A stretch of DNA of 11,356 nucleotides from Myxococcales bacterium UBA5297 (lineage in GTDB: Bacteria; Myxococcota; Myxococcia; Myxococcales; UBA5297), in the NCBI GenBank assembly GCA_002408385.1, contig DHSB01000022.1:765-12120 (forward strand), in the 5' to 3' direction. A model generated the notes under the pieces. That model saw only the letters and a list, made by a program, of their open reading frames with translations, had not been told where the DNA came from and did not search any database. Positions 6,848 to 11,356 of the stretch are shown here, in pieces. Position numbers and translations under genes: made by a program. Numbering within the stretch: the first letter of the stretch is position 1; every line of letters begins with the position of its first letter.

Positions 6848-7593
6848 CCGACGGCGCCTCCGGCACCCCGCCGCTGACCGCGCCGCGGCCGATGGGCTCG
6901 AGAGCCGCGCGCGAGGCCGTCGTCCTCTGGGCCCTCGCCTTCGCGGCCATCGTCCTGACCCGGGCCATCGGGCCCATCAGCGGCTACGCCAAGGCGGTCG
7001 CGGCGGTCGCGTTTCTCTACCTGCCGGGCCTCGTCGTCTGGAAGCGCAACGAGGACTATCGCGACTACGGCGCCCACCTGCGCCGCTGGCGCTCGGACCT
7101 CGCGCTCGGCCTCGGCGTCTCGGCGGCGGTCCTGCCCCTCTTCGTCCTTGGCTTCTTCGGCTTCGTCGAGCTGCTGCAGAACCTGCCGGGCCCGCTCGCC
7201 GGCATGCTCGCGCCCTACCGCGGCGCGCCCGAGATAGCGCTGCGGCTGCCCGACCGCTTCCCCGCCCACGTCGTCGACCAGTTCCTCGTGGTGGCGCTGC
7301 CCGAGGAGCTCTTCTACCGCGGCTATATGCAGGCGCGGCTGCGCGACGCCTGGCCCGGCGGCAAGCGCTTCCTCGGCGCGCAGCTCGGCGCCACGTTCTG
7401 GGTGACCCAGATCCTCTTCGCCGTCGGCCACCTCGGCGAATTCCACCCCTGGCGCCTCGGCGTCTTCTTCCCCGCCCTGCTCTTCGGCTGGCTTCGGGAG
7501 AAGAGCGGCTCGATAGTGCCCGGGACCATCTTCCACGCCCTCTCGAACCTGACCGTGCTGGTTCTCGAGGCGAGCTTCTTCGGGCCGCGCTAG
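6844..7593 (+). CDS. CPBP-family glutamic intramembrane protease
   Basis: A 249-residue membrane protein of the CPBP (CAAX protease and bacteriocin-processing) family, which cleaves substrates within the inner membrane. The three family motifs are intact: EELFYRG (154-160; Glu154, Glu155, Arg159), LFAVGH (191-196; His196) and FHALSN (230-235; His231, Asn235). Hydrophobic segments lie at about 25-43, 50-66, 84-111, 140-152, 178-196, 203-216 and 222-245. The ATG at 6844 overlaps the previous stop as ATGA, so it is translationally coupled to the HtrA-like gene. An upstream extension of the open frame only overlaps that gene. Related CPBP enzymes include Rce1-type CAAX proteases, bacteriocin-processing proteins and protein-sorting enzymes such as myxosortases. 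Which group this belongs to cannot be decided here, and no sorting-signal target protein is visible in the window. Confidence 0.9.
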   Translation: MTDGASGTPPLTAPRPMGSRAAREAVVLWALAFAAIVLTRAIGPISGYAKAVAAVAFLYLPGLVVWKRNEDYRDYGAHLRRWRSDLALGLGVSAAVLPLFVLGFFGFVELLQNLPGPLAGMLAPYRGAPEIALRLPDRFPAHVVDQFLVVALPEELFYRGYMQARLRDAWPGGKRFLGAQLGATFWVTQILFAVGHLGEFHPWRLGVFFPALLFGWLREKSGSIVPGTIFHALSNLTVLVLEASFFGPR

Positions 7594-7614
7594 GCGGCCG
7601 GAGGGAGGAGCCGA

Positions 7615-8328
7615 ATGCGCCTCTTCGCAGCCATCTGCCTGCTCCTGGCGCTCGGCTCGCTGGCCGTCGCCGCCTATACCCCCCCGCCGTTCTGGTACTT
7701 CGGGCTCTACGCCGCGCCGCTGTTTGGCGCGCTGTTCGCCGTGGGCCTGGTCGTCTGCGCGATCGAGTTCTTGGTCGGACCGCTCGTGCGCAGCATCGCG
7801 CCGATCCTCGGCGCGGCGCTCTGCGTCTTCGCCGGCCTCTACACGCTCTTCGAGGGGCCGCCTGGCCTGCTACGAACCGAGCCGCTGATGTTGCGCGCCC
7901 TCTCCGACAACGGGCTGTCGGTCGCCGCGCTCGGCGCGGCCATCGGCGCGGTCCTCCTCGCCGCGCAGGGCCTGCGGGCGCCCAGCATCATCGTGCAAGG
8001 CCTCGCGGTCGCCGATCTGATCGTCGCGGCGCTCGTGCTCGGGACGATTCCACGCACCCTCGGACTGCCCTCGGTCTCCCCGTGGCTGTTTGGGGTCCTC
8101 GCCGCGGGCGCGGGGCTCTACGTCGTGAGCGCCGGGAGCGCGCGCGTCTCGCCAAGCGACGACGGCGAAGCCGGATTGCCCGCCGGCTCGGAGGAAGCGG
8201 CAGGCACTGAAACGGGGAGCGAGGTTGCTGGTGCGGCAAGGTCCGAGAGCCCTGCTCGCTTCGAGGAGCGGACGGAGCCGAGCAGTACCGACGACCAGGA
8301 TGCAACCAGCTTGGGTGAACAGAAGTAG
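7615..8328 (+). CDS. Six-helix membrane protein with acidic C-terminal tail, function unknown
   Basis: A 237-residue protein I do not recognise. Hydrophobic segments at about 4-22, 31-53, 58-79, 102-120, 125-146 and 155-173 suggest six membrane helices. Residues 175-237 form a low-complexity hydrophilic tail rich in Ser, Glu, Asp, Gly and Ala. The ATG at 7615 has a strong ribosome site (GGAGGGAGGAG, ending 5 bases upstream) and starts 21 bases after the CPBP stop, so it is the third gene of that unit. The last nine residues (DATSLGEQK) and the TAG stop are encoded by the first copy of a 43-bp tandem repeat. The present C-terminus was therefore probably set by the array. Tail and helices suggest a small inner-membrane component working with the neighbouring envelope proteins, but this is inferred only from location. 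Confidence 0.78.
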   Translation: MRLFAAICLLLALGSLAVAAYTPPPFWYFGLYAAPLFGALFAVGLVVCAIEFLVGPLVRSIAPILGAALCVFAGLYTLFEGPPGLLRTEPLMLRALSDNGLSVAALGAAIGAVLLAAQGLRAPSIIVQGLAVADLIVAALVLGTIPRTLGLPSVSPWLFGVLAAGAGLYVVSAGSARVSPSDDGEAGLPAGSEEAAGTETGSEVAGAARSESPARFEERTEPSSTDDQDATSLGEQK

Positions 8329-8543
8329 TGCCCGCGCCCTGGTTGAATCCAACTTCAGTGAACAGAAGTAGTGCCCGCCGCCTGGTTGCAACCAGCTTCA
8401 GCGAACGGAAGTAGTGCCCGCCGCCTGGTTGCAACCAGCTTCAGTGAACAGAAGTAGTGCCCGCCGCCTGGTTGCAACCAGCTTCAGTGAACAGCAGTAG
8501 TGCCCGCGGCCTGGTTGCAACCAGCTTCGGCGAACGGAAGCAG
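8302..8543. repeat. 43-bp tandem repeat array, five copies plus a partial one
   Basis: Units begin at 8302, 8345, 8388, 8431 and 8474, exactly 43 bases apart. A sixth begins at 8517 and decays after about 27 bases. Each junction holds CTGGTTGCAACCAG, a perfect 14-bp palindrome in the central units. Each unit also carries CTTCAGTGAACAGAAG, whose ends (CTTC/GAAG) can pair. Two variants exist: TGAACA (units 1, 2, 4, 5) and CGAACG (units 3, 6). Units 1 and 2 are the most divergent of the full copies. The period is not a multiple of three, and TAG recurs in each of the first five units, so it is not coding. It fills most of the 285 bases between convergent genes; the remaining about 70 bases (8544-8613) show nothing recognisable. 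Confidence 0.93.
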
Positions 8544-8613
8544 CGCTGGCGGTGGGTCCCATCCAGCTACCGACGAGCCGAGCGCTGCGGCGCCCCCCAA
8601 CTCCGGCCGATTG

Positions 8614-9471
8614 TCAGCCTTCCCGGCTGCCGGCCAGCCGGATCCCCGCCTGGCGAAACGCCCAAAGCGCCCGGTCGGAGACATCGGAGACGAAGGCCTT
8701 CTCGTGCCGGGCGTCGAAGACGTAGGCCTTGGCCGTGAGCACGATGACCGAGCAGGCGTCGTCGCACAGCTTCTGGCTCACCTGCACGCGGAACGGCTTG
8801 CCCAGGAAGAGGAACTTCGAGGCGAGCACCGCGTCGTTGACGATCTGCCGCGCACACCGATGGTCTGTGTCCGGCCTCAGGTAGAACGGGATGACGACCA
8901 TGCAGTCGAGCGCGCCGGCGTTGGCGCTCGCGACCGGCTCGGTCAGGAACTTGTTGGTCGGGATGGTGACGAGGTTGTCGTCGAGGGTGACGAGCTGCAC
9001 GTTGCGCAGCCCGATGTCCTTGACCTCCCCGTAGAAGCCGCCGAACGAGATCATGTCGCCGACCTGGAACGGCTTGGTCGCGAGGATGGCCAGCCCCGCC
9101 AGGAACGAAGCAGCGAGATCCTTGAGGGCAAAGCCCGCGGCCACCGCCAGTGTGCCCGACAGGGCGAAGAGCGCCTGCGAGGAGAGCTCGAAGACCGAGG
9201 TCGCCACGAAGAAAGCCGCCGCCGCGTAGATCAGGAATCCGAGGATGGTGCGGGCGTTCTTCACCGCCAGTCGCCGGCTGACCGCCTTTTCGGCGAGCCG
9301 GTCGCCCATCTGGTTGATGAAGCGCACCGCGACGATCGAGCCGAGGATGATGGCGATGCCCGCGGGGATGGCGTCCGGGTTGAACAGCGCGAGCAGCCCG
9401 CCCTCCGGCGCGGCGGCGGCCGCGGCGAGCGGGGCTTCGAGTCCGGTCGGGAGGGGGATTCGGTCGAGCAT
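8614..9471 (-). CDS. MscS-family mechanosensitive ion channel
   Basis: A 285-residue small-conductance mechanosensitive channel-type protein of the inner membrane, normally a heptamer that opens on membrane tension and releases solutes. Three hydrophobic segments are seen (about 37-52, 76-95, 98-131). The third is the pore helix: LSGTLAVAAGFALKDLAASF (104-123), rich in Ala and Gly as in MscS TM3. The MscS beta domain follows with KPFQVGDMISFGGFYGEV (133-150) and LVTLDDNLVTIPTNKF (160-175). The rest is the alpha/beta C-terminal domain, to about 280. Size and order match E. coli MscS (286 residues). The ATG at 9471 has GAGGG 8 bases upstream. It starts 4 bases after the stop of the membrane ATPase gene, so the two are almost certainly co-transcribed and possibly coupled. 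It is convergent with the six-helix membrane protein gene across the repeat array. No cyclic-nucleotide-binding domain is present. Confidence 0.93.
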   Translation of the reverse strand: MLDRIPLPTGLEAPLAAAAAAPEGGLLALFNPDAIPAGIAIILGSIVAVRFINQMGDRLAEKAVSRRLAVKNARTILGFLIYAAAAFFVATSVFELSSQALFALSGTLAVAAGFALKDLAASFLAGLAILATKPFQVGDMISFGGFYGEVKDIGLRNVQLVTLDDNLVTIPTNKFLTEPVASANAGALDCMVVIPFYLRPDTDHRCARQIVNDAVLASKFLFLGKPFRVQVSQKLCDDACSVIVLTAKAYVFDARHEKAFVSDVSDRALWAFRQAGIRLAGSREG

Positions 9472-9475
9472 CCGT

Positions 9476-11356
9476 CTATCCCTCGAACAGCAGGTGCTTG
9501 GCGCGCAGCCGGTCGAGAACCTGATTGTAGAAGCGTGGCGCGAGCGTCAGCCGCTGCGGGTCGGCGCGCTTGGGCTCGACCAGGCCGTATTCGCGCAGCA
9601 CCTGGCAGGCGTAGCCCGCGAAGTCGACCCCGACGTTGAGCGTCTCGGCCAGCTCGTCGGCGTTGAGGTTCTCGTGCTGGCAGATGGCGGCCAGGGCGAA
9701 CCACAACTCGGGGCCGAGCCGTCCGAAGGCCGCCGGATCCGGGCCGCGGAACAGCCCGACCTCCAGGCTCTTCTCGTCGACCCGGCGCAGCGCGCTCAAC
9801 CACAGGTGCGTCGCGACCCGCGGGTTGCCGCGGCTGCTCTCCCACAGCAGGCGGAAGAAGCCGTCGGCGCCCTCGATGAGCTCGAGCCTGGCCGCGCTCT
9901 CGGTCTCGTCGTCGAGCAACAGCTCGTCGAAGCGCACCGTGAAGCCGCTGCGGGCGTTGCGCAGCGAGATGAGCTCCTGCAGCTCGGCGGCCGACCAGCG
10001 CGGCAGCTCGAGCACGCGCCGGAAGTAGTGCTCGCGCCGGCGGCTCGCGTTGAGGAACTGCCAGGAGAAGCGGTTGAAAACGAGGATCCAGAAGACGTGC
10101 TCGGAGGTCGCGTTGACGAGCTGCACGAGCGCGTCGAAGCCGCGGTGCCCGCCGACGGTGCGCAGGAAGCTGTTGTGCGCCTCGTCGACGATGACCACGC
10201 GCCGCGGCCCGGCGAGCAGCATGGCCGTCAACTCGGCGACCGTAGCCGCCGACGAGGCGTCGAGCGCCGCGGCGAGCTGTGAGATCAGGCTCTTCTCGTC
10301 GAGCGCCTTCGAGGTCAGGGGGTGGAAGACCACATCCTGCTCGGCCAGTCGGCGTCGCAGCAGGCCGCACAGCGTGCTCTTGCCCAGGCCCTTCTCGCCG
10401 GCGAGCACGAGCGAGCCGTCGGCGCGCGTCTCGCGCCACCCGGCTATCTGCTCGAGCATCGGCGCGAGCGCCGTCTCGCGCTCGACCACCGCGGCCTCGT
10501 CGTTGCCGAGGATAGGGTAGAGCGGGAAGTGCTGCAGGTAGGCCGGAGGGATGCGGTTGCTCGCCGAGGCCGCCTCGCGGCTCGATTCCTTTCCCGTCTT
10601 GCGGGCGAGCCGCTGCAGCTCGCGGGCGCGTAGGTAGGTCGCCAAGCCCCGCTCCTCGACCAGGCGCACGGCCGCTTTGACCACGACCCGTCCGGCGAGC
10701 GCGGTCACCGCGAGCGGGCTCGCAATCGCCCAGAGCCGGCGCGCGCGCATCGCCGCGGCCAAACCGGCCCAGCGGCCGCCCAGGCTCTCGAGCCTGTCGG
10801 CGAGCGCGAGCCTCCAGGCGAGGCAGGCCCAGACTCCCCAGGCCGAGACGCCGAGCAGCAGGGCGAGGTCGATGAGCAGCCGCAGCCGCCCGCCGACCAG
10901 CCAACGCCCGCCGATCTCGGCGCCGGCGGCGGCGACGCCGAGGACCACGCCGAGCCGGCCGTAGGTGAGCCGCAGCAGCGCCACGGTGGCCGGGCGGGCC
11001 TTGATGAGCGCTGGGCGCCCGCGCGAGGTCCGCTGCGTCAGGCCGAGCAACACCTGCCGACCGATGACCACCGCCATCGTCCAGCGGAAGACCACCTCGG
11101 CTAGCTGCACCTCGGCCGCGTCCAGGCCAAGGATCCACAGGAAGAGGTAGCCCGCGCCGATGAGCACCAGCGTGGGCAGCACCGCCTCGAGCAGACCGGC
11201 CCAGCGCAACACGCGGCCCACGTGGCGGCGCAGGCCAGGCACTCGGGTCGCACGGCGCACCGCCCAGCCCGTGGCGGCCGGGATGCGCGGGCGGGCCGCG
11301 GCGAGCGCGCCGATGCCGGCGAAGACCAGGCCGAGCCGCAACAGCCACGCCCACGA
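9476..11356 (-). CDS. Membrane-anchored AAA-type ATPase with winged-helix-like C-terminus, 5' end cut off
   Basis: The frame stays open to the window edge (SWAWL precedes a TTG at 11341), so the true start is probably outside; numbering here is from that TTG. The N-terminal third is membrane-embedded, with hydrophobic segments at about 1-16, 53-73, 82-101, 118-140, 154-179 and 202-222. A linker leads to a cytoplasmic ATPase: Walker A GEKGLGKST (315-323), Walker B VVIVDEAHN (382-390), a sensor-1-like WILVFNRFSW (418-427) and a sensor-2-like GNPRVA (505-510). The DEAHN form recalls ExeA/AAA_22 or STAND-like ATPases. Residues about 545-600 (FALAAICQHENLNADELAET to EYGLVEPKRADPQRLTL) look like a winged helix, with a conserved-looking basic end RLRAKHLLFEG. 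Substrate is unknown. Four bases separate it from the MscS gene, which makes control of that channel the most economical hypothesis. Confidence 0.8.
   Translation of the reverse strand, partial: SWAWLLRLGLVFAGIGALAAARPRIPAATGWAVRRATRVPGLRRHVGRVLRWAGLLEAVLPTLVLIGAGYLFLWILGLDAAEVQLAEVVFRWTMAVVIGRQVLLGLTQRTSRGRPALIKARPATVALLRLTYGRLGVVLGVAAAGAEIGGRWLVGGRLRLLIDLALLLGVSAWGVWACLAWRLALADRLESLGGRWAGLAAAMRARRLWAIASPLAVTALAGRVVVKAAVRLVEERGLATYLRARELQRLARKTGKESSREAASASNRIPPAYLQHFPLYPILGNDEAAVVERETALAPMLEQIAGWRETRADGSLVLAGEKGLGKSTLCGLLRRRLAEQDVVFHPLTSKALDEKSLISQLAAALDASSAATVAELTAMLLAGPRRVVIVDEAHNSFLRTVGGHRGFDALVQLVNATSEHVFWILVFNRFSWQFLNASRRREHYFRRVLELPRWSAAELQELISLRNARSGFTVRFDELLLDDETESAARLELIEGADGFFRLLWESSRGNPRVATHLWLSALRRVDEKSLEVGLFRGPDPAAFGRLGPELWFALAAICQHENLNADELAETLNVGVDFAGYACQVLREYGLVEPKRADPQRLTLAPRFYNQVLDRLRAKHLLFEG

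Noticed and set aside
7870..8434. Minus-strand frames through the tandem repeat giving QPGGGHYF- and RALLLFT-type repeated peptides
   Set aside because: The 43-base period rotates the frame each unit, stops occur, there is no ribosome site, and the frames run antisense into the membrane protein gene.
8302..8543. CRISPR array
   Set aside because: Units are contiguous 43-bp copies with no variable spacers between conserved repeats, and no cas-like gene is near. It is a plain tandem repeat.
9261..11354. Second long minus-strand frame overlapping the ATPase and MscS genes
   Set aside because: Arg/Ala/Pro-rich translation without motifs. The chosen frame has Walker A, Walker B and membrane helices.

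Overview
The window is about 11.4 kb of very GC-rich DNA (roughly 70% by eye). Long open frames on both strands are therefore mostly codon-bias shadows. The gene repertoire points to a high-GC deltaproteobacterium or myxobacterium (Myxococcota-like): a PEGA/TPR lipoprotein, a DUF2400/TIGR02757 protein, a HelD-like ATPase, a bacterial PolX with PHP domain, and a CPBP intramembrane protease. That placement is inference, since there is no rRNA or other taxonomic marker. I identify nine protein-coding genes, two of them cut by the window edges. I found no tRNA, rRNA, CRISPR array or insertion sequence.

Left block (1-1716, minus strand). A PEGA/TPR lipoprotein gene, a moaB-type molybdenum cofactor gene and a TIGR02757 (DUF2400) gene lie head to tail. 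They are joined by a 4-base start/stop overlap and an 11-base gap, which suggests one transcript. A weak promoter and a GC-rich hairpin sit upstream, between this unit and the HelD-like gene.

Middle block (1876-5974). A HelD-like superfamily 1 ATPase, which would act on RNA polymerase, is on the minus strand. It is divergent from polX (plus strand), a repair DNA polymerase with a complete PHP nuclease domain. Each has a candidate promoter in the 259-base intergenic region.

Right-centre block (6011-8328, plus strand). Three envelope genes are closely packed: an HtrA-like exported protein that has lost two of its three catalytic residues, a CPBP glutamic-type intramembrane protease coupled to it by an ATGA overlap, and a six-helix membrane protein with an acidic tail. 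The first gene is odd. Its first about 75 codons are made of a palindromic intergenic-type repeat read through in frame, so the signal peptide starts only near residue 76. The last gene ends inside a 43-bp tandem repeat array (about 8302-8543) that supplies its stop codon.

Right block (8614-11356, minus strand, convergent with the previous one). A membrane-anchored AAA-type ATPase with a C-terminal winged-helix-like segment is followed, four bases later, by an MscS-type channel. This ATPase-channel pair is the best candidate in the window for an uncharacterised system: a channel controlled by a dedicated membrane ATPase.
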